This document shows, in pieces, positions 1 through 9,286 of a stretch of 64,000 bases of DNA. How positions within the stretch are numbered: the stretch's first letter is position 1; the number at the start of each line of letters is the position of its first letter. This DNA comes from Tritrichomonas foetus. Taxonomy: Eukaryota > Parabasalia > Tritrichomonadida > Tritrichomonadidae. Where the stretch lies: NCBI GenBank assembly GCA_001839685.1, contig MLAK01000804.1, positions 3,202-67,201 of the forward strand, read 5' to 3'. The notes beneath the pieces were generated by a model. That model saw only the letters and a program-made list of their open reading frames with translations. It was not told the origin of the DNA and did not search any database. Position numbers and translations under genes: made by a program.

Positions 1-90
1 TATCTTCAAATGAAGAACTATATCTTTAAATGAAGAACTATATCTTCAAATGAATAACTATATCTTTAAATGAAGAACTACATCTTAAAA
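1..90. repeat. 20-bp tandem repeat, four copies plus a partial fifth
   Basis: Four 20-bp units with consensus TATCTTYAAATGAAGAACTA occupy 1-80, followed by a diverged partial unit. Position 7 alternates C/T between successive units, so the higher-order period is 40 bp. The array touches the left edge and may continue outside the window. It lies about 160 bp downstream of the stop of the RAD23-like gene. Confidence 0.9.
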
Positions 91-248
91 CGATTTGTAC
101 ATTAAAATTTTTACTGTGTTTAGTTTAGAGCAATAGCTTTGGTTGAAGCAGGCAATCGCATTGGGAAAAAAAATCAAAAGAAAAAAATGAAGCAGTCAAG
201 TTTGTATTTTTCTTAGTTTAGATAAAAATCACTCTTTATGGGTAGGCT

Positions 249-1526
249 TTAGTCAGTCATTGAGAATAGGAGGTTCGCTGTCATTTCCTCATTCTTGTCA
301 CATGCGCTGTAGCATTGAACTACGAGCGCGAGAGGGAAGTTTCCGAGCTGTTGGAGTCTCTGTATGGCCTCTCTTTCTTCTGGTGAGAATGGGGCGAGGA
401 GGGCGCTCTGAGGATTTCCTGGCATTCCTCCTGGTGCTGGTCCTCCCATGCCTGGCATTGCTCCCGGCATTCCGCCTGATGGTGGCATTCCCATTCCTGG
501 CATTGCTCCTGGCATTCCTCCACCCATACCTGGGTATCCTGCACCAGGCATTCCTTGTCCTGGCATAGCGCCTGGCATTCCTTGTCCGGTCATTCCCTGT
601 ATGGCGCCTGGGATTTGGCTGGTTGCTTGAATGAGATATGTTTGGAACAATTGTGGGTCAATTGGTTGGGCTGTTCTATTCCTGACGCCATCGCAGTCGA
701 AGCCGGAAGGATCGAGGCCGAATGACTGCAAGAAGACTTCTGGACTCTGTCTGAGTGCTGGGTTTTGTTGATCGAATACCTGCATTATATTTTCGAGTGC
801 TTCTGGATGGGACTGGAGAACTGAAACGAGTGCTTGAACAGTTACTGCAATTCTTTGTTGATCAGAAAAGTCGCCCATTTCTTCATCTTCTGGGATATTT
901 CCAGTCATCAAATATTCGGCTGCGCGGTCTGGATTTCCGAAGGCTGCTTTAAGTGCAGCTTCACAATCTGTTCGTGGATAGCCAAGTTCCATAAGTTGTT
1001 GGACGTTTGATTCGAATTCTGGGGAATCTTCAATTCTTGGGGCATTTTGGCCGGGCTGTCCTGGCATTCCACCAGCGCCTGGGAAGCCTCCTGGGACACC
1101 TGGAAAACCACCTGGAGCGCCTGGGAAGCCTCCTGCTGCGCCTGGCTGTGGGACTTGTCGGGTGATATCTGGCAATGGTTCAACGGCTGGAGCGGCTGCT
1201 GGGGCGGGGGTTGGAGCTGGTTGTGCAGCTGGAGCTGGAGCGGGGGCTGGGGCTGGAGCAGCCTGTTGTGGTGGTGGGGTTGGCTTTGGAGCGGGTTTCT
1301 TGGCGCCGACGTGAACAACGATAAAGTCTTTTTCACCGAGGTTGAGGGAACCAATTGTAACATCGTCAGCTAATAATTTGGCCTTTAAAATCATTTTCAT
1401 ATTTGCTGGTTCTCCTGTTTTGGTTTCTTCAACAAATTTATTTTTGGCGTCCAAAATTGTTGAGTTTGGATCGAGTTCGAATTTGTACATTTTGCTTTGG
1501 ATTGTGCGAAAAGTAACAAGCACCAT
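249..1526 (-). CDS. RAD23: RAD23-like proteasome shuttle factor (UBL-UBA-STI1-UBA)
   Basis: This 425-residue protein has the full RAD23 layout. An N-terminal ubiquitin-like domain (residues 1-75) is followed by a Pro/Ala linker (76-125), a Gly/Phe/Pro-rich stretch, UBA1 (about 168-211, motif MELGY), an XPC-binding/STI1-type region (about 222-275, Leu/Gln-rich, NPALRQSPE) and a C-terminal UBA2 (about 381-425). RAD23 proteins bind ubiquitinated clients through the UBAs and dock to the proteasome through the UBL; they also stabilise XPC/Rad4 in nucleotide excision repair. Unusual here is a long GMPG/AMPG repeat linker (about 306-370) before UBA2. An initiator-like TCATTTTCA lies on the minus strand at 1538-1546, giving a leader of about 18 nt. 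The family assignment is firm; which RAD23 role dominates here is not known. Confidence 0.95.
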   Translation of the reverse strand: MVLVTFRTIQSKMYKFELDPNSTILDAKNKFVEETKTGEPANMKMILKAKLLADDVTIGSLNLGEKDFIVVHVGAKKPAPKPTPPPQQAAPAPAPAPAPAAQPAPTPAPAAAPAVEPLPDITRQVPQPGAAGGFPGAPGGFPGVPGGFPGAGGMPGQPGQNAPRIEDSPEFESNVQQLMELGYPRTDCEAALKAAFGNPDRAAEYLMTGNIPEDEEMGDFSDQQRIAVTVQALVSVLQSHPEALENIMQVFDQQNPALRQSPEVFLQSFGLDPSGFDCDGVRNRTAQPIDPQLFQTYLIQATSQIPGAIQGMTGQGMPGAMPGQGMPGAGYPGMGGGMPGAMPGMGMPPSGGMPGAMPGMGGPAPGGMPGNPQSALLAPFSPEEREAIQRLQQLGNFPLALVVQCYSACDKNEEMTANLLFSMTD

Positions 1527-2398
1527 TTTTTGATGTCTGAAAATGAAGAGAAGAAAATTTTTGAATACCAGCCAGTAGTTTTTTTCAAAATAAGTTGGTC
1601 AGATATAATATGAAAATTTTCGTGTATTGGCCTTGAAAATTGAAAAATTCACCATAATTGATTTCAGTGGCGAAGAAATTTATCAGAAATTAATCAAAAA
1701 TTTCACCTTCAATTAATTTTGTCATATTGATGGCAGATATGTTGATCATAGAATTCTCTTTTGAGGATGAATTCATTCAGCTATTAATCATTTCTGATTG
1801 ATGAAAGAGCAGTAGGAACAAACAAATCTTCATATAAATAGACAAGAGAATTAAGCTTTTCTTCTATCTGTAGAACCGTTAAATTCATGAATTAGCGGGA
1901 AGAATTCATTATTTTGAGATTTCTGATTTCGAGAAAAATTTATGTAAATAGTATCTCATTATCATTAAATAATGATTTTTAGTTAATATATTGTATTAAT
2001 ATTTCTTGGATGACATATTCTTGTATTTATTATAATTCATTTGATTGAAACATTGACAACTCAATTGGATTTATTAAAAAGTGTGTATTTTCCATAGAAT
2101 TATCTCACTTTATGAAGACTGAGATCCATTTTTTGTGAGTTCATTCTATTGTTGGTTATTCGAATATTCTGCCGCTTAGGAAATGATATTTTTGTGATGA
2201 TGACAGTGAAATTTTTTTCGGCAAAGTTTGAAGTGCGAATCTACATCTTCATTACAACCAAAAGTCAAACTAGGAATTCTCTATTCACATTTAGAATTGG
2301 TCAAACTTAGAAGGAATGTTTTTTTCAAGTTTGGCATAAACGTGAAAAAAACAAAAGGAAAAAAACGAAAATGGGTATTTCCAAAATCGAATACAAAA
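1527..2398. other. Intergenic region 5' of RAD23-like gene
   Basis: AT-rich spacer between the RAD23-like start and a minisatellite. The first 25 bp hold the likely initiator; I see no coding or RNA gene in the remainder. Confidence 0.6.
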
Positions 2399-2661
2399 AT
2401 AAAGTGAGAAGAAAAAAAGATTAAAGTGAGAAGAAAAAAGAATAAAGTGAGAATGAAAAAAGAATAAAGTGAGAATGAAAAAAGAATAAAGTGAGAATGA
2501 AAAAAGAATAAAGTGAGAATGAAAAAAGAATAAAGTGAGAATGAAAAAAGAATAAAGTGAGAATGAAAAAAGAATAAAGTGAGAATGAAAAAAGAATAAA
2601 GTGAGAATGAAAAAAGAATAAAGTGAGAATGAAAAAAGAGTAAAGTGAGAAGAAAAAAAGA
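2399..2661. repeat. 22-bp minisatellite, about 12 copies
   Basis: A purine-rich 22-bp unit (TAAAGTGAGAATGAAAAAAG plus AA) repeats about 12 times. AAAGTGAG recurs at 2401, 2423, 2444, 2466 and then every 22 bp to 2642. The nine central units are almost identical and the edge units are diverged. Because 22 is not a multiple of 3, the array stays open in several frames and yields spurious Phe/Ser/Leu ORFs on the minus strand. It lies about 116 bp downstream of the Rab stop codon. Confidence 0.95.
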
Positions 2662-2776
2662 GCCACAAAAGTTACAATAAAGAAAAAATATGCCACATAT
2701 GTTTAGTCATTTGCATGAATAAAAGATATAGCTAATATACCCGAAAAAACCAAAAGAAAAAAATATACATAAAACA

Positions 2777-3388
2777 TTAACAACATGAGTTATTTTTTTG
2801 CCCACTGTTTATGTCAACGGATGGGCTGTTATAAATTGGAATTGAAATAACTCGTAAGTTTTCGAGATATTTGCGAAGAACAGTAATAAAGCCGAGTTCG
2901 ACATTTTGACCATTTTTCGCGCTTACTTCGAATGTTTCGCATCCAAATTTTTGACCAAACGATTTGACCTGTTCTGGCGAAACTTCCCGTGATTCGACCA
3001 GATCTGCCTTATTTGCGAATATCACAAAAGGAAAGTGAGCAATGTCTTCGTCGGGCACTACACTAATCAGAGCGTCGCGCCATTTCTCGAGATGTTTAAA
3101 AGTTTCGATATTCGTCAAATCGGCAACGAGAATACAGGCTTCGCTTCCTCGGTAAAACTGCTGGCCAACTGATTGAAAACGTTCTGTGCCAGCAGTGTCC
3201 CAAATCATGGTTTGTATTTGTTGATCGTCAACTGTAATGTATTTATTTGAAAGATCTGTTCCGAGAGTTGCTTTGAAATCGGCGCGAAACTCGTCATTAA
3301 CGAAACTGTGAATAAGCGTGGTCTTTCCAACACTGGAATCACCGAGAATTGTGAGCTTACAAGATCGAGTGGTGTTATGATTGCTCAT
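2777..3388 (-). CDS. Rab-family small GTPase (Rab7-like), Thr at the catalytic Gln position
   Basis: A 203-residue Ras-superfamily GTPase. Visible motifs are G1 GDSSVGKT (16-23), the G2 threonine (44, in TLGTD), G3 WDTAGTERFQ (63-72), G4 NKAD (126-129), G5 SAK (156-158) and a C-terminal Cys-Cys for double geranylgeranylation. The text around YRGSEACILVADLT and FPFVIFANKADL is closest to Rab7-type sequences, suggesting a late endosomal/lysosomal role (inference). The G3 box reads DTAGTE instead of DTAGQE: the glutamine that positions the hydrolytic water in Rab and Ras proteins is a threonine (codon ACA). Intrinsic GTP hydrolysis may therefore be slow. The ATG lies 6 nt after an initiator-like TCACTC. 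Confidence 0.95.
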   Translation of the reverse strand: MSNHNTTRSCKLTILGDSSVGKTTLIHSFVNDEFRADFKATLGTDLSNKYITVDDQQIQTMIWDTAGTERFQSVGQQFYRGSEACILVADLTNIETFKHLEKWRDALISVVPDEDIAHFPFVIFANKADLVESREVSPEQVKSFGQKFGCETFEVSAKNGQNVELGFITVLRKYLENLRVISIPIYNSPSVDINSGQKNNSCC

Positions 3389-4823
3389 GAGTGAAAATTT
3401 CTGTGATTTTTTTCGTAATTTGACCTCTAACTCAAATCTGTTTAATAATTCACTTTTTCAATATTTCATTTATTCAAAAATTGAAATATTCTTAATTTTG
3501 TCTATTATATCTGGCCAAGCCAATGTGATGAATGAGATTCATGATACTTCATCATCCTGATTTAGAGATCTTTCGTGTTCTAATCACTTAATGAAATTTA
3601 AAGTAAAATACAATAATCATCTTTCATGGGATTGATTGATCAAAGTAGAATCTCAATTTGAAATGAATATATTAATAATATGTCATTCATATGTTTGACC
3701 CAAAAGAGTGATGATGTATTTTATCAATGGAGTGAAAAATGATAATTAGAAAAATTATGCAATCAAATGATAAAAACTCTCCGATGAAGCATATCATCAC
3801 AATACATAATTCTTTTCCAATTATCTAGAAATACACTTACCTCCTCATATATTCATTGTCTACAATTGTCTATTAAATTATTTGAACTGGTAAGCCATAT
3901 CACAGGTATGCGTTCAATAGAAGCTTTAGTAATATCTTCAAATAACTCATACTTTTTCTTGAAACAATTATCTCAATTCTCAAATTTACATTTTTATAAC
4001 ATCTAAAAGTTTTGATTCACAATGTCAAAAAGTAAGAAAGTGGTATTACAATTAAAAAAATGGTTTTCGTGAAATGAACCATATAAGTCATTCCTAAACA
4101 ATATGAAAATACGGTTGAATCTTCTTTCATAGACGAAATCTCATGTGAATAAGAAATACTGATCACCCTTTTCACATCACTCATTTCAGAAATTCTAGTT
4201 ATATTCAAATTTTGAATAACATCAAAACTTTTTTCAATAATTTGAATAAAGTGAGCTTCTCAATTTTTAAATATTGTTTTTCACATATATTTTAGAGACT
4301 AAGTTATTCTTACCCTAGTAGTATAGCTTTATATACTATTTTAAATAATAGGCAAGAATAAAAGTAGCAAAATTATATATTTTAATGTATATATAAGCGT
4401 TTTAATGAAATCGATTCAAAAAAACGTTCAACTCAGAAAATTTTGGTCTTTGAAATATAGAAAGTATTTTTTCCCCAAACCTGAATGGTGTTCTATAGAG
4501 TAAAATACGCTTCTACAGTTATGACATGATAAAAAAGATTTATTTCAAAAATTCTATTATCATTGAAAGTTCTAATAACGAATTTTCAATCATTTCCATC
4601 AAATATTATTTCCATATATCTCAATTAATTATCTTTATTTATAGAGGTACTGAAAGTTTTATGCATAATACTATTATTTATATTTAATATTATTATTTTA
4701 AAAGGTTATTTAATATTATTTCACAGGATATAAAACAAACAATATTGATGCTAAATTCCCACAATTTTCTTAAAATATATCAGAAACTTGTCGTCAAGAT
4801 CTTAAATCTTTATTTCTTCTTAA
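3389..4823. other. Intergenic region with minus-strand ORF fragments
   Basis: A 1.4-kb AT-rich spacer between the Rab start and a kinase start. No intact gene is visible. The minus strand between about 3760 and 4258 holds two long open fragments, described separately as a weak relic. The last 100 bp before 4824 should hold the kinase promoter, but I cannot place an initiator confidently. Confidence 0.5.
3760..4258 (-). pseudogene. Possible gene relic of unknown family
   Basis: Reading the minus strand, one frame is open for about 80 codons (from about 4258 to 4017) with no convincing ATG at its start. After a frame change, a second stretch runs through IERIPVIWLTSSNN and, past one stop, EEVSVFLDNWKRIMYC, to about 3760. 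The residue composition looks coding, but I recognise no domain. Open stretches of this size can occur by chance in DNA this AT-rich, so this is only a suggestion. Confidence 0.25.
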
Positions 4824-5927
4824 ATGGGATGCCTATTCTCAGGTCCTCTCGGGAAGATCCCAGGCAAAAACATCGATATTTTAAAAGGAGACGCATCGCT
4901 AGAGCCGCAGTCCGAAGAAGTCGCTATTCGCCCAGTTCAGTCAATCAATTCGTGGATCCACACCACGGAATTGCCCGTAATTTTCGAATGGAGGTTCTTC
5001 AAAATAGTTGGGAAAGGCGCAATGAGCCACGTTTACAGTACAGAAAATACAATAACAGGGGAAAAATGTGCAGCCAAAGTTTACAATAAAGCGCTCCTCA
5101 AAATGAATACGCTTTCAAATGAAGAACCATTTCATGTTGCCATTCTGAGAGAAATTGAAATCATGGCTATGATTAATCATAGATATGTTCTACAAATAGT
5201 CGAAGTCATTGAAGATGATTGTACTAATTCTTTAATTATTATTTTACCATTTGCTGCTTGTGGAACTCTTCAAAATTATATAGAAAAAAATCCGCCGACT
5301 GAAGAAACGCTTTCAATTTGTTTCTTCGAGGTTGCAGAAGGATTAAGACACACGCACTCTTTAAATATTGTTCATAGGGATTTAAAACCAGATAATATTC
5401 TGGTTTTTTCTGATAACCGCTTTGCTTTATCAGATTTTTCAGTTTCTACTCGAGTCTCTGGTCCTGATGAAAAACTAATTGATACTCGTGGATCACCAGC
5501 ATTTCTGTCACCTGAGGAATGTCTCGGCCAGCCATTCTTACCAATGCCATCCGATGTATGGGCATATGGAGTGACTCTTTTTAGTTGTGCTTTTAACTTT
5601 TTACCATTCAATTTAGACCAAGGACAAGGGAAATCTGTTGCTAACACAGTTTTTACAGTAACACAACTCCTTGAGAAAGAAGAATTAACTGTTCCTGAAG
5701 ATCGTGGGTTTTCACCACACTTGATAGAAATGTTAAAACAAATTCTGAATAAGGATCCATTAAAAAGACCAACTTTTGAAGAAATTATTCAAAACCCGTG
5801 GTTTGAAAAAGCGCGTGAGCTTGATAAAGTGTTCGCTGAAGAAGAAAGAGAAGCAATGGCAAGATATAGGGCAGAAGAAGAAGAGGAAGAAGCAGAAGAC
5901 CCACATGATAATATTCCAGACCAATGA
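4824..5927 (+). CDS. Ser/Thr protein kinase, CaMKK/LKB1-like, predicted myristoylated and palmitoylated
   Basis: A 367-residue kinase beginning MGCLFSG, the pattern for N-myristoylation of Gly2 with palmitoylation of Cys3, so it is probably tethered to membranes. The kinase domain spans about 56-337: glycine loop GKGAMSHVY (63-71), lysine in AAKVY (85), HRDLKPDN (184-191), SDFSVS (203-208), the SPEE block (229-232) and SDVWAYGVTLF (243-253). The text from the activation segment to subdomain IX resembles CaMKK and SNF1-activating kinases, which phosphorylate AMPK-like kinases. Two canonical motifs deviate: DFG is DFS and APE is SPE; the metal-binding Asp204 and catalytic Asp186 are kept. The C-terminal tail is strongly acidic. 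Overlapping ORFs in other frames are shadows. Confidence 0.9.
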   Translation: MGCLFSGPLGKIPGKNIDILKGDASLEPQSEEVAIRPVQSINSWIHTTELPVIFEWRFFKIVGKGAMSHVYSTENTITGEKCAAKVYNKALLKMNTLSNEEPFHVAILREIEIMAMINHRYVLQIVEVIEDDCTNSLIIILPFAACGTLQNYIEKNPPTEETLSICFFEVAEGLRHTHSLNIVHRDLKPDNILVFSDNRFALSDFSVSTRVSGPDEKLIDTRGSPAFLSPEECLGQPFLPMPSDVWAYGVTLFSCAFNFLPFNLDQGQGKSVANTVFTVTQLLEKEELTVPEDRGFSPHLIEMLKQILNKDPLKRPTFEEIIQNPWFEKARELDKVFAEEEREAMARYRAEEEEEEAEDPHDNIPDQ

Positions 5928-6493
5928 GATCAACAGATCAATCTATAGATTCAATAATTTCTTCAAAACATCAAATAGTGAAGTGAAGTCGAGATATATA
6001 TTGTTTGTGTGATTTTTATAGATTTGTAAATGCGTAGATTTATAATGTTGTTTATTCCAAACTATTAATTATGTGAATTCAGTCTTGATGAATGTACCAT
6101 GACTTTCCATTTTATTTTGTTTTTAAAATGTTAATTATATTATTTTCGTTATTGTGTTTTTTCCTTTTTCTAGTTATACAATCTTACATAAATTTCATGT
6201 AAATCACTTTTATATATATATTCTTTCAGTGGAAATAATGGTAAAGTTGATGAAATCGATGCGATGAGTGTTTTTGGATTTTTCACATCTAAATTGACTC
6301 ATTATATTTTAAGAAGATAATTAGATACAACTTTGTAATAATCTTCATGATAATAAATAATCCAACCACAAAAAAATGAAAAAAAGAAATCATTCGCCAT
6401 TTCACCTTAAAAATTTACCCTTTTTGAATGAATGATCGTACCTTGACTACTTTACATCAGTCTTCATTCAAAAAGTTTCCCGATTTATAAAAT
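5928..6493. other. Intergenic region between kinase and VPS18-like gene
   Basis: AT-rich spacer. The only signal I can support is an initiator-like TCATTCA at 6464-6470, 24 nt upstream of the next ATG. No coding or RNA gene seen. Confidence 0.5.
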
Positions 6494-8353
6494 ATGTTCC
6501 ATCGCGCAGACGTGATTCCGAATCATTTCGGCGACTATAAATTTCCGGATTCACTCACCGAAGATATCCGCAATAAACGCTATACAAATGCCGCCGAATG
6601 CATGATTCGCCATAACATTCCGTTCAATTACGCCTTTATTTTCCTTTCGAACTGTCCAGAAGCACTTTCTGCCTATATTTTCAACTCAATTCCCGAATTG
6701 GATGACGCCGAATTCATGAACGACGCCGGAAATGGTGGTGAAGAGGAAGAAGAAGATAAGAAAGAAGCCGAAGAAGGAGCCACTTCAGATGAACAGAAAG
6801 GAGTTGTTGGCATTGATGACCAAGACGAGCAAGACGAACCACCTCCAGTTGAAGAAAAGAAACCAAGAGATGTTCAGCCAAAGAAAGCCATTTCTTCTCG
6901 TTCTGCTTTATTGATGAACTTGTATGTAGCTGTGACAATCCCAATCATTCAGACAAAGACGGGCAAAGAGCGAAAGATGGACATGGATAAAATGATCGAC
7001 TTTTGTAAAAAGTGCAAAGTTGCACTCAACAAAAGACACATTTATACAATATGCCGTGAATTAAGTGATGATGATTTGGCAAAATCGATTTATTTGATTT
7101 TTGGAGATATTTGGGAATACTCAATGATTTTATTCGAGAAGAAGCAATACGATAAAATTTTCTTGGAACTTACAAAATTACCAGAACAAAAGCGTGCTCA
7201 AGTTATTCGTCGTTTCCCAAGAGAATACCAAAACGAGATGGTCAAAAACTGGCTTAATGGTGAACTTCCAAGTGGTACTGCACTTTTCCCTTTTGTTGTA
7301 GAAACCGATTTTACAGACCAAATTGATGATCAATTGGCAACAGACTTAAACAACGTTCTTCTTCGAATGTATAGAAGGCGTCTTTTAGTGACACCACCTC
7401 AAACACAGGCATTTTACCATCTGGTTGTAAGGACTACGAAAGTTGATCCAAACGTGAGTGCTGACCCAGAAGAAAAGAAAAGTGCTTTTATTTATAATAT
7501 TTATGATCGAACTGATCTTCTTTTCAATATTGGTTATGATTTCCTTCTCAGACATCTTGAACGTCGTCATTTGTACAGATTTGCAGCTCAAGTTTGTGCA
7601 TACGAAAAGACACGCCATAAGGCTGCTATCACATATGCAATCAAAGCAGATATCAGTACCGTTTATAATGTGTTGATGGTCGATTTGGCAGATGCTGAAG
7701 ATAATAGAGAATGTTGGATGCGAGCATTGGCAAGATCGAAGCCTGAAAATGATGACAGCGAAATGGCAGAATGGCTTAACTTATTATTGACTACTGCCAC
7801 AACATCAAGCTATGTTGCACTTGATGATGTTTTCTATTTAATGCCAACAACAATGGAAATCGATAAATTCCAACCAACTATTTTGAAGACAATTAAGGAA
7901 TCACAAGCAAATCAGAATGCATCAAACGCGAAAATAACTGAACTTATTAATAGATCGAATCATCAAAGAGAATTGATTCGAATAGGTCCAAAATTAACTG
8001 CTAATCTTGACTCGATTGCAACTTGCTCCATTTGCAAGAATTCAATTTATTCAGCTCGTTATTTAGTCTTCCCATGTAATCATACTGTCCACATCAGCTG
8101 TTTCATGGACTCAATGCACTTATACTACGATCCAACTATGCGTTTGAATTTAATCTCATTATCAGCAAGAGCAATGAGAGACGAAAAGAGAGCCTCTGGT
8201 TTAGCAGATGTTATTTGTAAATCATGCCCAATTTGTGGTGAACTTTCGATCAACGTTTTATCTAAAGGATTTACAATTCCACAAGAAAAAGAGCAGGCAA
8301 GCATTTGGTCACTTCCACCAGCGCTAAGTCCTGCTGAAGAAGAAGAAGAATAA
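6494..8353 (+). CDS. VPS18/Pep3-like RING protein (HOPS/CORVET tether subunit), lacking the N-terminal propeller
   Basis: A 619-residue protein whose C-terminus carries a RING-H2-type zinc finger: C511-x2-C514, C528-x-H530-x2-H533-x2-C536, then a long insert to C578-x2-C581. The text around the last pair (CPICGELSINV followed by GFTIP) closely matches the VPS18 C-terminus as I know it. The helical middle (about 150-480) fits the clathrin-repeat solenoid of VPS18. VPS18 is a core subunit of the HOPS and CORVET complexes that tether endosomes and lysosomes with Rab7/Rab5. Family members are usually near 950-1000 residues with an N-terminal beta-propeller; here that region is absent, and an acidic Glu/Lys-rich segment (about 80-130) separates a short N-terminus from the solenoid. 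The start follows an initiator-like TCATTCA. Confidence 0.8.
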   Translation: MFHRADVIPNHFGDYKFPDSLTEDIRNKRYTNAAECMIRHNIPFNYAFIFLSNCPEALSAYIFNSIPELDDAEFMNDAGNGGEEEEEDKKEAEEGATSDEQKGVVGIDDQDEQDEPPPVEEKKPRDVQPKKAISSRSALLMNLYVAVTIPIIQTKTGKERKMDMDKMIDFCKKCKVALNKRHIYTICRELSDDDLAKSIYLIFGDIWEYSMILFEKKQYDKIFLELTKLPEQKRAQVIRRFPREYQNEMVKNWLNGELPSGTALFPFVVETDFTDQIDDQLATDLNNVLLRMYRRRLLVTPPQTQAFYHLVVRTTKVDPNVSADPEEKKSAFIYNIYDRTDLLFNIGYDFLLRHLERRHLYRFAAQVCAYEKTRHKAAITYAIKADISTVYNVLMVDLADAEDNRECWMRALARSKPENDDSEMAEWLNLLLTTATTSSYVALDDVFYLMPTTMEIDKFQPTILKTIKESQANQNASNAKITELINRSNHQRELIRIGPKLTANLDSIATCSICKNSIYSARYLVFPCNHTVHISCFMDSMHLYYDPTMRLNLISLSARAMRDEKRASGLADVICKSCPICGELSINVLSKGFTIPQEKEQASIWSLPPALSPAEEEEE

Positions 8354-9286
8354 GTGATCATGTTATTAATAACTTTTGTTTATTATCTTTTCTTCTTTGA
8401 ATAAATGAAAATTATTTGTATTTTTCCCCTTTATTTGTATTATTTTTCATTTTTTATGAACAATAGATATATCATGAGGATATATTGATCATCAGAGGGC
8501 TTGGGGAGTATGAACCCGGTCATTTTTTGTCTGTGGATTTCATTCAAATGGGTTTGATTGAACTTTCGAATGAAATTTTTGTTTTTTCTTCATAAAAGAT
8601 TTCTATGATGAAAAATGACCAGGTAAATGTGTTTTTAAAGACGAAAAATGTCACAATAATCCATCAATTGTTGAAAAACTTAATACAAATAATTTCATTC
8701 AACTTTCCGTATCAATTTCCTGTTTCAGATTCATGATAATTTTGGTGATTATTATGATTTAATAATAATATAAATCACTGTGGAATAATTCCTTTAAAAT
8801 ATTTCCAATCATTTCTCAATCAAAAAGATGAAATTTGGAACTCTCGCTCTTTGTTCGGTCCAAAATAATAAATTATTGTGATGTATCAACTTAGAAAATA
8901 CAAGAACTGAAATGTTTTTTTCACATTAGCGAAACGCATCTCAAATAAATTGAACTCGAATAGTGCAGTTATAGGTCAAATAAATTCATGATTTCTTTAA
9001 ATCATTTCCCGCATCCTCAATCAAGTAACCATATATTTCACCTATAATATACCTCTATCCATCATTTTCTACACAATTTAACGAATCAATTGCGACTTTT
9101 TGAAATGATTGAAAGGAAATTCTTCAGAATAGACATATTCAATTTTTATAAATATAAAAAGACTTATTTGAGAGTTTGTGAGTTTCACTTTCTTCATTTT
9201 TTTTATGATCATAAAATCATTATTTTGATTATTTTATATTCAATTTTTGATAGGTATTTCATTTAAACTGCATTCAATTTGTGAAA
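8354..9286. other. Intergenic region with a nested inverted repeat
   Basis: A 0.9-kb AT-rich spacer. Around 8517-8618 the words GGTCATTTTT and AAAAATGACC form a 10-bp inverted repeat enclosing a second TTTCATTC/GAATGAAA repeat. An initiator-like TCATTTA lies at 9259-9265, ahead of the coiled-coil gene. No coding gene seen. Confidence 0.5.

Noticed and set aside
260..1373. Several overlapping plus- and minus-strand ORFs within 249-1526
   Set aside because: They are antisense or frame-shifted shadows of the repetitive RAD23 coding region; none carries a recognisable domain.
2291..2696. Two minus-strand ORFs rich in Phe, Ser and Leu
   Set aside because: They are produced by the 22-bp minisatellite, which has no stop in several frames; not proteins.
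8511..8540. A TGAACCCGG word resembling a tRNA T-arm
   Set aside because: No matching acceptor, anticodon or D arm could be placed around it on either strand.
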